A stretch of 64,000 bases of DNA from Candidatus Vagococcus giribetii (GCF_017316185.1 NZ_JAFLVX010000002.1:24269-88268), one strand, 5' to 3'; positions 1 to 8,475 are shown, counted from the stretch's first letter. The notes: a model not told the origin generated them from the letters alone. Translations and numbers: made by a program.

Positions 1-104
1 ACTTACATATTCACTATTTTTTGTGATTAGGAAATCATGATTTCTAAATAAGCTTTCATGTTAAAAGTTCTTGAATCCCCTAGAAAGTATAAGAAATGCT
101 TATT

Positions 105-659
105 TTATTTACTTAGATTGTCGATTGCATATTGTGCTTCTTCTTGTGTGAATTTCTCACCATGCTCAGATGTTAATTGTTCCATTATCGAGTCAGGTGA
201 CATTGACATTTCAGATTGATAAGTTTCAGCTTTTTTTAATGCATTTTCATTATAGTCAGCTTTTAAATTATCAACAGCGTATTGACCAGCTTCAGGACTA
301 AATTTTTCACCATGTTCAGAAGTAAGCTGATCATAGATACTAGCTTTAGACATAGACATCATAGAAGAATAAGTTTCAGCTTTCTTTAATGCTGATTTAA
401 ATTCCATAGGGACATCATCTTTTTTGGGCTCAGCAACTTCTTTTTTTGTTTCAACTTTTTCTGTGTTAGTTGCTACTGAACTTTGTGGTGCGTCTTTTTC
501 TTTGGTTGTTTCTTTATCTGATCCTCCACCTAACGAACCAATAAAACCAATTACCACAAATGCAACGATTACGATGAACCACCATTTTTTATAAAAAGGT
601 TTCTTCTCCTTCATTACATATTTCTTACCATCTTCACCAACAATGTGTTTCTTTGCCAT
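105..659 (-). CDS. Ltp-type host surface-exposed protein with two C-terminal Ltp repeats
   Basis: Seen: a lysine-rich N-terminus, one membrane segment at about residues 27-45 (FIVIVAFVVIGFIGSL), a low-complexity Lys/Glu/Thr/Ser linker, then two copies of a ~47-residue repeat starting ALKKAETY and containing LTSEHGEKF. These repeats match the Ltp family (PF07553). Known: a phage lipoprotein with such repeats, Ltp of Streptococcus thermophilus phage TP-J34, blocks phage DNA injection; chromosomal members are mostly uncharacterised. There is no lipobox, so this one is probably anchored by its N-terminal helix. Start: an upstream in-frame ATG at 665 lies one base from the GGAGGAG ribosome site, while the ATG at 659 is six bases from it and is preferred. 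Inferred: a surface protein that could affect phage entry. Confidence 0.75.
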   Translation of the reverse strand: MAKKHIVGEDGKKYVMKEKKPFYKKWWFIVIVAFVVIGFIGSLGGGSDKETTKEKDAPQSSVATNTEKVETKKEVAEPKKDDVPMEFKSALKKAETYSSMMSMSKASIYDQLTSEHGEKFSPEAGQYAVDNLKADYNENALKKAETYQSEMSMSPDSIMEQLTSEHGEKFTQEEAQYAIDNLSK

Positions 660-709
660 TTTCATTCTCCTCCAATATGATATAATAATTGTGTTGTTAT
701 ATATTTAGT

Positions 710-748
710 ACATCACTCAAACTTGACAGGGGAGAGTGATGTTTTTCT
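710..748 (+). terminator. Hairpin with T-run; terminator of an unidentified short plus-strand transcript
   Basis: CATCACTC (711-718) pairs with GAGTGATG (734-741), loop 15 nt, then TTTTTCTTTT. No plus-strand gene precedes it. A TATAAT at 681-686 could start a ~60-nt RNA ending here, in the leader region of the Ltp-type gene, but no good -35 was seen. Confidence 0.45.
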
Positions 749-829
749 TTTATGCAAATAAAATGACTAGCGTTTTCGTTGACAAAAAGAGGCAATATAT
801 CCGAAAAAAGTAACTAGACCGAAGTTAAA

Positions 830-843
830 AGAAAGCGCTTTAA
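830..843. promoter_or_regulatory. Possible CcpA cre site
   Basis: AGAAAGCGCTTTAA has the palindromic AAAGCGCTTT core and fits the cre consensus TGWAANCGNTNWCA at about 12 of 14 positions. It lies between the Ltp-type gene and a putative minus-strand RNA, so its target is unclear. The call rests on the motif only. Confidence 0.3.
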
Positions 844-856
844 TATGTGTTTAAAA

Positions 857-975
857 TAACAAAAAAGACAATAGCTAAAAGCTACTGTCTAATCTACCTC
901 AACGTAAGAAAGGTTTTGTAAGGGAAGGGGAAAACAAAACTTACGTTGAAGTATTAGCCGAATAAATTAAATAAA
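857..975 (-). ncRNA. Putative small structured RNA with its own terminator
   Basis: On the minus strand an extended -10 (TGGTATAAG, 980-988) could start transcription near 973. The transcript would hold a long stem (CAACGTAAG and CTTACGTTG arms near 900 and 950, with an inner GTTTTGT/ACAAAAC pairing around a purine-rich loop). It would end in a second hairpin (AGACAATAGCT/AGCTACTGTCT, 868-892) followed by TTTTTTGTT on that strand. No open reading frame was found inside. It could be a stand-alone sRNA or a leader reading toward the Ltp-type gene. No known RNA family was recognised. Confidence 0.35.
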
Positions 976-1147
976 TTAACTTATACCAATAGCTTAAAAC
1001 ATAACTAATAAACTGACAACATAAAAGCTTACTTTTTTAAAAATGAATAACATAATGAATCTTAAAGCTTGTTATATCAACTGTTACTTTGAATTCATAT
1101 TTTGCTCATCAATAGGCAAAAGTTGGTAGAATTAACGAAAAATTGAC

Positions 1148-1192
1148 AAAGAATGGGATAAGCTCAAGCTTTAAATGAAAAGAATGGGATAA
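1148..1192 (+). repeat. Pair of direct repeats upstream of walR
   Basis: AAAGAATGGGATAA occurs at 1148-1161 and again at 1179-1192, 31 bp apart (about three helical turns). It sits just upstream of the walR promoter on one DNA face and is a candidate regulator-binding site. A TTGACA precedes the first copy at 1143-1148, but no well-spaced -10 follows it. Confidence 0.45.
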
Positions 1193-1195
1193 AAT

Positions 1196-1224
1196 TTTAG
1201 ATAGATTGAAAAATGTTGTATAAT
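1196..1224 (+). promoter_or_regulatory. Likely walR promoter
   Basis: TTTAGA (1196-1201) and a perfect TATAAT (1219-1224) are separated by 17 bp. The TTG start of walR lies 46 bp downstream of the -10, after an AAGGAGG ribosome site at 1256-1262. Confidence 0.6.
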
Positions 1225-1270
1225 AAAAAGTGACCAATTAAAGAATGTTAAATTTAAGGAGGTTCTTAAT

Positions 1271-1975
1271 TTGAAGAAAATATTAGTAGTAGATGATGAG
1301 AAACCAATTTCAGATATTGTTAAATTTAATTTGAGTAAAGAAGGATATGAAGTGTTTACCGCTTTTGACGGTGAAGAAGCAGTAGAGATGGTAAATGAAA
1401 TCGAACCAGATTTGATTTTACTTGATTTAATGTTACCAAAAATGGATGGTTTAGAGGTTTGTCGTGAAGTTCGTAAAAACTATGACACACCAATTATTAT
1501 GGTAACAGCAAAAGATTCAGAAATTGATAAGGTATTAGGTTTAGAACTTGGTGCAGATGACTATGTGACTAAGCCATTTTCAAATCGTGAATTAGTAGCT
1601 CGTGTGAAAGCTAACTTAAGACGTCAAGGCAACACAAGCGCTAAAGTAGAAGAAGAAAACAACAATGAATTAAATATTGGCGTATTAACGATTCACCCAG
1701 ATGCTTATGTGGTATCAAAACGTGGCGAAACAATTGAGTTAACTCATCGTGAATTTGAGTTATTACATTACTTAGCTAAACACATTGGTCAAGTGATGAC
1801 CCGTGAACATTTACTTCAAACAGTTTGGGGATATGATTATTTTGGTGATGTGCGTACAGTAGACGTAACAGTGAGACGTTTACGTGAGAAGATTGAAGAT
1901 AACCCAAGTCATCCAACATGGTTAGTGACTCGTCGTGGTGTGGGTTATTACTTAAGAAATCCTGAACAAGATTAG
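1271..1975 (+). CDS. walR: Response regulator WalR (VicR/YycF)
   Basis: OmpR-family regulator of the essential WalRK system, which tunes peptidoglycan hydrolases and cell-wall metabolism. Seen: a receiver domain (about 1-120) with acidic VVDDE, phospho-acceptor Asp52 in LILLDLMLP and Lys in VTKPF, then a winged helix (about 135-232) ending [10 protein letters not shown]. The 234-aa length is standard. The start is TTG with AAGGAGG eight bases upstream; no better ATG exists near it. The gene leads a five-gene operon and is followed 14 bp later by its kinase. Identity is supported by both sequence and gene order. Confidence 0.97.
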   Translation: MKKILVVDDEKPISDIVKFNLSKEGYEVFTAFDGEEAVEMVNEIEPDLILLDLMLPKMDGLEVCREVRKNYDTPIIMVTAKDSEIDKVLGLELGADDYVTKPFSNRELVARVKANLRRQGNTSAKVEEENNNELNIGVLTIHPDAYVVSKRGETIELTHREFELLHYLAKHIGQVMTREHLLQTVWGYDYFGDVRTVDVTVRRLREKIEDNPSHPTWLVTRRGVGYYLRNPEQD

Positions 1976-1989
1976 GAGTACCCAATAAG

Positions 1990-3816
1990 ATGAAGCAAAA
2001 AAAATTACGCTTTTTTTCTTCCGTCCATTTTAAAATAGCCCTAGTATTTGTTTTACTGTTGATGATTTCCATTGAAATCATCGGGGCTATTTTTATTCGT
2101 GAATTAGAAGCTTCAACGATTCAAACATTTGAGGACAACATCACCTCACAAGTGGATTCCCTTGCAACCAATTTAAGTAGTGAGCTAACTAAATACAAAG
2201 AAAATCCAAAAGATAATAATTTAAAACGCACCCTAGTCGAGTTTTCTAAAAGTGATATTTTAGAAGCACGTTTAGTTGATGATAAGGGAATTGTAATTGC
2301 CACAAGTGACCCAAATCTTCAAGGAGACGTTGGGAAGAAAAATGATTACGAAGCGTTTAACTCTTACACACAAAAACGAGAAGAGCGCAGAGATCCTGTT
2401 ACGGGAGATCGAGTGTATGTCAATATTCAACAAATCTATGCACCAACAGGAAATGCGGTTATTGGTTTTCTTTACGTAAAAAGTGATATTGAAAGCAAGT
2501 ACCAGCAAGTTAGTGACATTGCTTTAATCTTTTTCTATGCCTCTATGATTGCTTTAGTCTTCTCTTTGATTATTGCCCTTCTAGTTGCTAGAACCATCAC
2601 AAAGCCGATTGGTGAGATGAAGCAACAAGCAGTGCGTATTGCTAATGGGGATTACTCAAGACAAGTAGAAGTCTACGGAAAAGATGAGTTAGGTCAGTTG
2701 GGTGAGACATTCAATGAAGTATCAGCACGGATTGAAGAAGCTCAAGAAACCATGGATGCTGAAAGAAGGCGTCTTGACAGCGTGCTTTCTCATATGACCG
2801 ATGGCGTTATCGGGACGGATCGTCGTGGTAACATTATTTTGATTAATGAGACAGCCCTTAATTTAATGCAAATTAAAATGGAAGATGTACTCGGAACCTC
2901 TATTTTAACTCTTTTAGATATTGAGGAAGAATATACGTTTAGAACACTTTTAGAAGAACAAGAAGAAATCTTGATTGATTTTTCTGAAAAATTAGATGAA
3001 GCCATGCTACTCCGTGCAGAATTTTCGATGATTCGTCGCGAGTCTGGTTTTATCAGTGGGTTAGTGTGTGTACTTCATGATGTAACGGAAAAAGAAAAAG
3101 ATGAAGAAGAACGTCGTCAATTCGTTTCTAATGTGTCCCATGAATTAAGAACACCATTAACGAGTATGAGAAGTTATATTGAGGCTTTAGTTGATGGAGC
3201 TTGGCAAGATCCAGAAGTTGCTCCAGCTTTCTTAAAAGTCACTCAAGAAGAGACCAACCGAATGATTCGAATGATTAATGACTTACTGCAACTATCTCGT
3301 ATGGATGCTAACAAAGTTGAGTTGAAAAAAGAGTTGGTTAACTTAAATGAGTTGTTCAATTATGTGTTAGATCGATTTGATATGGTCATTAAAGACAGTG
3401 ATAAAAATTATGAAATTAAACGAGAATTCACGAAGCGTTCGATTTGGGTAGAAATTGATACGGACCGAATGATTCAAGTGTTTGATAACATTTTAAATAA
3501 CGCCATGAAATACTCTCCAGCTGGAGGAACTATTACGTGTCGTTTACTTGAAACTCATAAGAATGTGATTGTAAGTATTTCTGATGAGGGTCTGGGAATT
3601 CCAAAACAAAACCTAGGAAAAGTGTTTGATCGCTTTTTCCGTGTGGACAAGGCAAGATCAAGAGCCATGGGAGGTTCCGGATTAGGACTTGCGATTTCAA
3701 AAGAATCGGTAAAAGCTCATGGCGGTAGTATCTGGGTAGAAAGTGAGGAAAATAGAGGCTCAACCTTCTTTATTTCCTTACCATACGAACCATATGAGGA
3801 GGACTTGTGGGAATGA
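1990..3816 (+). CDS. walK: Sensor histidine kinase WalK (VicK/YycG)
   Basis: Membrane kinase that phosphorylates WalR. Seen: a first transmembrane segment (about 13-33), an extracellular domain to about 180, a second segment, a HAMP linker (TITKPIGEMKQQA), a PAS domain, and a HisKA motif SHELRTPLTS with the phospho-His at about residue 384. The ATPase domain follows, with NNAMKYSP, DEGLGIP and GGSGLGLAI. The 608-aa length is typical for the full form with an extracellular domain. Its stop overlaps the start of the yycH homologue in ATGA, which implies translational coupling. Confidence 0.97.
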   Translation: MKQKKLRFFSSVHFKIALVFVLLLMISIEIIGAIFIRELEASTIQTFEDNITSQVDSLATNLSSELTKYKENPKDNNLKRTLVEFSKSDILEARLVDDKGIVIATSDPNLQGDVGKKNDYEAFNSYTQKREERRDPVTGDRVYVNIQQIYAPTGNAVIGFLYVKSDIESKYQQVSDIALIFFYASMIALVFSLIIALLVARTITKPIGEMKQQAVRIANGDYSRQVEVYGKDELGQLGETFNEVSARIEEAQETMDAERRRLDSVLSHMTDGVIGTDRRGNIILINETALNLMQIKMEDVLGTSILTLLDIEEEYTFRTLLEEQEEILIDFSEKLDEAMLLRAEFSMIRRESGFISGLVCVLHDVTEKEKDEEERRQFVSNVSHELRTPLTSMRSYIEALVDGAWQDPEVAPAFLKVTQEETNRMIRMINDLLQLSRMDANKVELKKELVNLNELFNYVLDRFDMVIKDSDKNYEIKREFTKRSIWVEIDTDRMIQVFDNILNNAMKYSPAGGTITCRLLETHKNVIVSISDEGLGIPKQNLGKVFDRFFRVDKARSRAMGGSGLGLAISKESVKAHGGSIWVESEENRGSTFFISLPYEPYEEDLWE

Positions 3817-5096
3817 ACCAAATAGTTGATCGTGTTATCAAAGTAAGTCTAGTTATTATGATTCTCATTAGTTTGCTACTCTCCTATAAAATATGGACTA
3901 AACCAGCCAATCGTTCTCTATCAGATAAAGGTAAAGCAAGCAGTGAAGAAGTACTTCATACCAAAAAGATGACTGAAGTTTATGTACCAACCAAATTGTT
4001 TTATCACCAAGGTAAAGATGATTACGTATACTCCAACAAGGAAAGTACTATTCTTGATGTGAACAATAAATTGTCAGCCTTTGAATTTCGTAATGGTAAA
4101 GAAATCGGCAGTAAAAAAATTGAAGAAGCCTTATATACAAGTGATTCCTTTAATTTATTTTTCCCTGAAGCTTTTCCATTAGCGACTTATGAAGAGGTTT
4201 ATGAGATGAGCTTGAATATACCAAGTAAAATGTCTGACTTTGTATTCAATCGAATTATCTTTTCTTTAGATAAAGAAAAAGTTTATTTTGTTAATCATGA
4301 GCTGAATCAGGGAGTAGAGTATGATGTCTCTGGTGACACGCAAAGTATAAAGCATCTGTTAGAAGATACGAAGCGAAATAATTATTTACCTGTATCCTTA
4401 ACGCCAGATAACGTGGCAGGTATCTACTACTTAAAAGAAGAAGTGAAACTTAAAACCTATAGCTATATTGTAGCAACACAGTCCTTTACCACTTTTACCA
4501 AGGCATTTTTTAATCAGCCAAATGATTTGTATTCCAATGAAAGTGATAATTTAAATGTGTTTAATGGTGAGGGTGAATCTCTAACCATTCAATCAAGTAC
4601 AGGTGAAGTTAATTACTTTGGTAAGCTAAAAACAAGTAAAAATGCTAAAGGTAATAATATTTACTTTGATACGTTCCAGTATGTAGAGAACTTAGGAAGT
4701 ACATTAGGTACTTTGCGTTTCTTTGATGCTAAAGAAGGAGATATTATTTACCGTAACTACATTGAAGGCTTTCCTGTCTTTGGTAAAAACATGAAGGGCC
4801 GTTTAGAAGTAGGCGTCCAAAACAAAAATGTGTTTGTTAGAACCAATCAAGAAACCATTCAAGTGCCAATTCCCTCAGATGAGACAGTGACGTTGATTCC
4901 TACAGCGGAGTTGATGGGTAACTTGGCAGTAGCGGGTGTGGATTTGAGCTTAATTGATGATGCTCAAATTTCTTACGAATGGCAAGCAAACTTAGAAACC
5001 AAACAAGTTGTTGATTTGGTCCCAACTTGGTACATCAAGTATCAAGATAATTGGTACCCAGCCTCTGCGTTGATTGAACAAGGAGGTGCTAAGTAA
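3813..5096 (+). CDS. yycH: WalK regulatory membrane protein YycH (WalH)
   Basis: YycH-family protein, known to bind WalK with YycI and adjust its activity. Seen: one N-terminal membrane segment (about residues 9-25, VIMILISLLLSYKIW) and a large extracytoplasmic part, 428 aa in total. Start: a GTG at 3807 is only three bases from the GGAGGA site, while the ATG at 3813 is nine bases away and overlaps the walK stop as ATGA, so it was chosen. It also overlaps the next gene by one base (TAATG). Sequence is weakly conserved in this family, so the call leans on position and topology. Confidence 0.92.
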   Translation: MNQIVDRVIKVSLVIMILISLLLSYKIWTKPANRSLSDKGKASSEEVLHTKKMTEVYVPTKLFYHQGKDDYVYSNKESTILDVNNKLSAFEFRNGKEIGSKKIEEALYTSDSFNLFFPEAFPLATYEEVYEMSLNIPSKMSDFVFNRIIFSLDKEKVYFVNHELNQGVEYDVSGDTQSIKHLLEDTKRNNYLPVSLTPDNVAGIYYLKEEVKLKTYSYIVATQSFTTFTKAFFNQPNDLYSNESDNLNVFNGEGESLTIQSSTGEVNYFGKLKTSKNAKGNNIYFDTFQYVENLGSTLGTLRFFDAKEGDIIYRNYIEGFPVFGKNMKGRLEVGVQNKNVFVRTNQETIQVPIPSDETVTLIPTAELMGNLAVAGVDLSLIDDAQISYEWQANLETKQVVDLVPTWYIKYQDNWYPASALIEQGGAK

Positions 5097-5926
5097 TGGA
5101 TTTTAAACGAGTTGAAGGCATCTTTTTAGTGGTTTTCTTATTCTTGAATATGTTTTTATTTTACGTGTATCAAGAAGGGGACCAAGAACAAAAAACAGTG
5201 TCCACAGGTGCTATTTCAGAAAACATTGAAGAGCGTTTAAAAGCAGATGATATTAAGATTCCACATGATTTATCAGAGAAGACACAACAAGGGTATTATT
5301 TATCAGCAGAAGAAACAGAGCTTTATTCAGAAGCTAAAACAGAATTAAAAAATCAAGAATGGCAAGTCAATGATGGTCAGTTAACAGGGCAAATGACCTC
5401 GAAGTTAGAAACAGAGATGGTTGACAACGACGAAGAAAAACAAGCACAACATTTCGTCTCAAAAGAAGGCAATGTGTTATTTGGAAAAGAATTTGAGTTA
5501 AGTGAGTTTGAAAGTCAAAAAGGTGAGAAGTATGTGTTCCATCAAAAGTTTGAAGGGATACCTTTTTACGATGAAACTTCACAAATCAGCTTAATTCTTG
5601 GTAAAAATAATTTTGATAGCCTAGCTATTAATTCTTATGAAGAAACGCATTTAAGTAACATTGAAGCTTTGCGTGAGCCACAAAATTTAATTACTGAAAG
5701 AGAAGCGATTATTAGCTTGTATACAAATAACCGACTTCAATCAGGGAATAAAATTAAATGGATTGAGCTAGGCTATACGCGTATGTTTACAGTACGTGAG
5801 AAAAATGTTTACATTCCAGCTTGGTTTGTGGCTGTTGAGTCAAACAAAAATAACATTCAAGTAGAACGAGTGAATGCTTTCTCATCTGCCATTATTTCTA
5901 GCAACGTGTCGGAAGTGAAAAATTAG
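5096..5926 (+). CDS. yycI: WalK regulatory membrane protein YycI (WalI)
   Basis: YycI-family partner of YycH and WalK. Seen: a short cytoplasmic tail, one membrane helix (about residues 9-24, IFLVVFLFLNMFLFYV) and an extracytoplasmic domain rich in charged residues, 276 aa. The start codon overlaps the yycH stop (TAATG). Position between yycH and walJ is the conserved order. About 50 bp separate it from walJ with no terminator, so the operon continues. Confidence 0.92.
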   Translation: MDFKRVEGIFLVVFLFLNMFLFYVYQEGDQEQKTVSTGAISENIEERLKADDIKIPHDLSEKTQQGYYLSAEETELYSEAKTELKNQEWQVNDGQLTGQMTSKLETEMVDNDEEKQAQHFVSKEGNVLFGKEFELSEFESQKGEKYVFHQKFEGIPFYDETSQISLILGKNNFDSLAINSYEETHLSNIEALREPQNLITEREAIISLYTNNRLQSGNKIKWIELGYTRMFTVREKNVYIPAWFVAVESNKNNIQVERVNAFSSAIISSNVSEVKN

Positions 5927-5974
5927 GTAAAATGTTATATACTGGGTGTCAGTTATAAGTAGAAAGGAAGGCCC

Positions 5975-6781
5975 TTGAAAGCGATGAGTGAGTTTAATAT
6001 AAGTGTCCTTGCAAGCGGTAGTTCTGGAAATTGCTTGTACGTTGAAACAGGCAAGAAAAAATTATTAGTTGATGCTGGGTTGAGTGGTAAGAAAATTACT
6101 GCTTTATTAGGGCAGATCAATCGAAAACCAGAAGATTTAGATGCCATTTTAGTCACTCATGAGCACCGAGATCACATTCACGGTGTGGGAGTACTAGCAA
6201 GAAAATACAAGCTAGATATTTATGCCAATGAAAAAACATGGTTAGCTATGGAGCCTTTAATCGGCAACATTAGCTTTGAGCAAAAAAATATCTTCAACAT
6301 GGGTCAAGTAATGACTTTAGGAGATTTAGATGTTGAGAGTTTTGGCGTCTCTCATGACGCAGCAGAACCTCAGTTTTATCAGTTCCATAAAGACAACAAA
6401 TCCTTTGTGGTCTTAACAGATACAGGGTATTGTAGTGACCGAGTTCGAGGCATTATCAAGAATGCTGATGGTTACTTAATGGAAAGCAATCATGATCTAG
6501 GCATGTTGCGAATGGGACGTTACCCTTGGAGTACGAAGCAACGTATTTTAAGTGACAAAGGACATTTATCTAATGAAGATGGTGCTTTAGTTGCGACAGA
6601 TGTGATTGGTGACAAAACCAAACGAATTTACTTAGGCCATCTAAGTAAAGAAAACAACTTAAAAGAACTAGCTCATATGACTATGACAGATACTCTCATC
6701 AAACATGATGTGGATATCTATAAACAAGTCAAAGTCATGGACACTGATCCAGATAAGGCCTGTGATTTATTCGCTATATAA
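5975..6781 (+). CDS. walJ: Metallo-beta-lactamase-fold protein WalJ (VicX/YycJ)
   Basis: Conserved last gene of the walRK operon. It has a metal-dependent hydrolase fold with predicted nuclease activity; in streptococci VicX affects growth and DNA-replication coordination. Seen: SVLASGSSGN at the N-terminus and the zinc motif THEHRDHIHG (HxHxDH), a further His in SFGVSHDA, an Asp in LTDTGY, and a C-terminal YLGHLSKENN. The start is ambiguous: a TTG at 5975 sits closer to AAAGGAAGG than the ATG at 5984, and the TTG was kept. A strong terminator ends the operon right after the stop. Confidence 0.93.
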   Translation: MKAMSEFNISVLASGSSGNCLYVETGKKKLLVDAGLSGKKITALLGQINRKPEDLDAILVTHEHRDHIHGVGVLARKYKLDIYANEKTWLAMEPLIGNISFEQKNIFNMGQVMTLGDLDVESFGVSHDAAEPQFYQFHKDNKSFVVLTDTGYCSDRVRGIIKNADGYLMESNHDLGMLRMGRYPWSTKQRILSDKGHLSNEDGALVATDVIGDKTKRIYLGHLSKENNLKELAHMTMTDTLIKHDVDIYKQVKVMDTDPDKACDLFAI

Positions 6782-6783
6782 AA

Positions 6784-6818
6784 AAAGATGACTCTAATTA
6801 AAAGAGTCATCTTTTTTT
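6784..6818. terminator. Bidirectional terminator between walJ and htrA
   Basis: AAAGATGACTCT (6784-6795) pairs perfectly with AGAGTCATCTTT (6803-6814), loop 7 nt, with T-runs on both strands. It ends the walRK operon on the plus strand and htrA on the minus strand. Confidence 0.93.
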
Positions 6819-6825
6819 CGCTTAT

Positions 6826-8196
6826 TTATTGATTAAAGGCATCACTTGCAGCTTCAGATTGCGCTTCTTCTTTTTGTTTTTGTTGTTTTTCTAATAGTTT
6901 ACTTGAATCTTGATCTAATGTGATAGTAGTTGATTTCTGATGTCCTTCACGGTAATAAGTCACATCAACTTTATCACCAATATTTTTTTGATAAAGAATA
7001 TTTTGTAAGTCGGCACTAGTTGATACGTCTTTACCATCAAATTGGGTAATCACATCGTATTTTTTAAGACCACCTTTTTCAGCAGGAGAATCTTTTTCAA
7101 CAGAACCAAGAATCACACCAGAAGAGACTTTATCATCTTTTAGTTTTAAGACTTCAGCTTTTTCTTGAGCACTGATCATGTTTAAGTCAATCATGGTAAC
7201 ACCAAGCATTGGTCGAACCACATCTTTACCTTGTTCTAATTGGTTGATGATTTTAACCACTTCATTACTTGGAATGGCAAATCCCATACCCTCTGCAGAG
7301 ACACCAGAAGCGGCTTGAGCGATTTTACTTGAGTTGATACCAATAACTTGACCACTTGTGTTAACTAAGGCACCACCTGAGTTACCAGGGTTAATCGCAG
7401 CATCTGTTTGAATGGCTTTACTGTTAATTAATTGACCATCATCTGTTTGGTTACTAATCATTCTGTCTTTAGCAGAGACAATCCCTTGTGAGACAGAGTT
7501 AGAGAAAGTTGAACCAAGTGGAGAACCCATAGCTAAAGCAGTTTCACCAACTTTGATATCATCTGAATTAGCAAATTCAGCAACTGCTTGAACGTGTTCT
7601 GATGAAATTTCTAAAACAGCTAAATCGCTATACGTATCTGTTCCGATAATTTTAGCTTCTGTTTTTGTTCCATCGTTGAATAAAATATTAACAGCGTCAG
7701 CACCAGCTACTACATGGTTATTAGTAACGATATAAGCTTTGTTGCCATCTTTACGGTAGATAACGCCACTACCTTCGCTAGCTTCTTTTAACTCACCTGT
7801 ATCTTCGCTTTTACCACCAGCTGGGCCAAATATTCTTTCCAACTCAGAAAGTTGTGAGGCTTGTTTTTGAAGAGTTGTAACAGAAACAACGGCATTTTCC
7901 ATTTTGTTAACAGCTTCTGTCACGTCAGTTTTAGCATCGACTTTTGTATTTTGAACTTTTGTTTTACCTGTATCCTCAACTTTTTGAGTAGCTTGTTGAT
8001 TGTTAGATGAATTATTTGAGTTATTATCAATAAGGGTATAACCACCTAGAATAAGCATACCACCTAAAGCCCCTCCTAATAAGGAAACTCCAAAACGCTT
8101 GATGTAAGAGTCATTACTCTTTGTATTTCTAATAAAATCACTTTTCTTTTCTTCTGTCTGACGACCTGGTTGGTGTGGGGTAACATCTTTTCTCAT
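6826..8196 (-). CDS. htrA: Membrane-anchored serine protease HtrA (DegP-like)
   Basis: Surface quality-control protease that degrades misfolded exported proteins. Seen: a cytoplasmic N-terminus, one membrane segment at about 37-55 (GVSLLGGALGGMLILGGY), a trypsin-like domain with His161 (NNHVV), Asp191 (YSDLAVLEI) and Ser273 (NPGNSGGAL), and one PDZ domain (about 330-430). The 456-aa length fits. It converges on walJ and diverges from rlmH, the usual Lactobacillales order near the origin. Its ribosome site is unusually far from the start (see the hairpin entry). No CtsR operator was seen upstream. Confidence 0.97.
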   Translation of the reverse strand: MRKDVTPHQPGRQTEEKKSDFIRNTKSNDSYIKRFGVSLLGGALGGMLILGGYTLIDNNSNNSSNNQQATQKVEDTGKTKVQNTKVDAKTDVTEAVNKMENAVVSVTTLQKQASQLSELERIFGPAGGKSEDTGELKEASEGSGVIYRKDGNKAYIVTNNHVVAGADAVNILFNDGTKTEAKIIGTDTYSDLAVLEISSEHVQAVAEFANSDDIKVGETALAMGSPLGSTFSNSVSQGIVSAKDRMISNQTDDGQLINSKAIQTDAAINPGNSGGALVNTSGQVIGINSSKIAQAASGVSAEGMGFAIPSNEVVKIINQLEQGKDVVRPMLGVTMIDLNMISAQEKAEVLKLKDDKVSSGVILGSVEKDSPAEKGGLKKYDVITQFDGKDVSTSADLQNILYQKNIGDKVDVTYYREGHQKSTTITLDQDSSKLLEKQQKQKEEAQSEAASDAFNQ

Positions 8197-8228
8197 ATAT
8201 ATTCGGTGCTAAGCACCTTTCCTCCTTT
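8197..8228 (-). promoter_or_regulatory. htrA leader: ribosome site separated from ATG by a small hairpin
   Basis: AAAGGAGG (8221-8228) lies 24 bases before the htrA ATG, far more than usual. Between them GGTGC (8217-8213) can pair with GCACC (8209-8205) around a three-base loop, cutting the effective spacing to about 11. An in-frame stop (TAG) just upstream excludes an earlier start. The arrangement could make translation structure- or temperature-sensitive; that is inference. Confidence 0.5.
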
Positions 8229-8376
8229 AAATAATTATCTATTTTTATTATAATTTGTTTATTGAATACAGTCTAACCTTCAAGTTTGAAAAAAAAGTGA
8301 AGAACTTTCGTAAAATTTAACTTTTTTAATTTAAAAATCGTGAAATAAGCATGAAAAAATAGAATTAAGAAGTCAC

Positions 8377-8475
8377 TTATACACATGTCTTATCCACAAA
8401 TATGTGTATAACTCTCTTGATAACTAGAAAAACAAGAGAAAACCTGTGAATAAAACTGTGGATTAATGTGGATAA
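8377..8475. promoter_or_regulatory. Cluster of six DnaA boxes between htrA and rlmH
   Basis: Perfect TTATCCACA boxes lie at 8390-8398 (plus) and 8467-8475 (minus). TTATACACA lies at 8377-8385 (plus) and 8403-8411 (minus). TTATTCACA lies at 8445-8453 and TAATCCACA at 8457-8465 (both minus). The first three are spaced 13 bp centre to centre. The flank toward htrA (8230-8370) is very AT-rich. The rest of the 8197-8516 gap holds the htrA leader and the rlmH promoter region. Known: rlmH and htrA lie close to dnaA/oriC in many Lactobacillales. The site may titrate DnaA, regulate the flanking genes, or be part of an origin. Confidence 0.85.

Noticed and set aside
743-816. Possible Fst-like type I toxin reading frame (begins MFFFYANK) after the 710-748 hairpin
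   Set aside because: It lacks the hydrophobic core and the conserved proline/glycine pattern of Fst toxins and has no ribosome site; it begins inside the terminator.
1776-2081. Minus-strand frame across the walR-walK junction
   Set aside because: Antisense to conserved DNA-binding and membrane segments, without a ribosome site.
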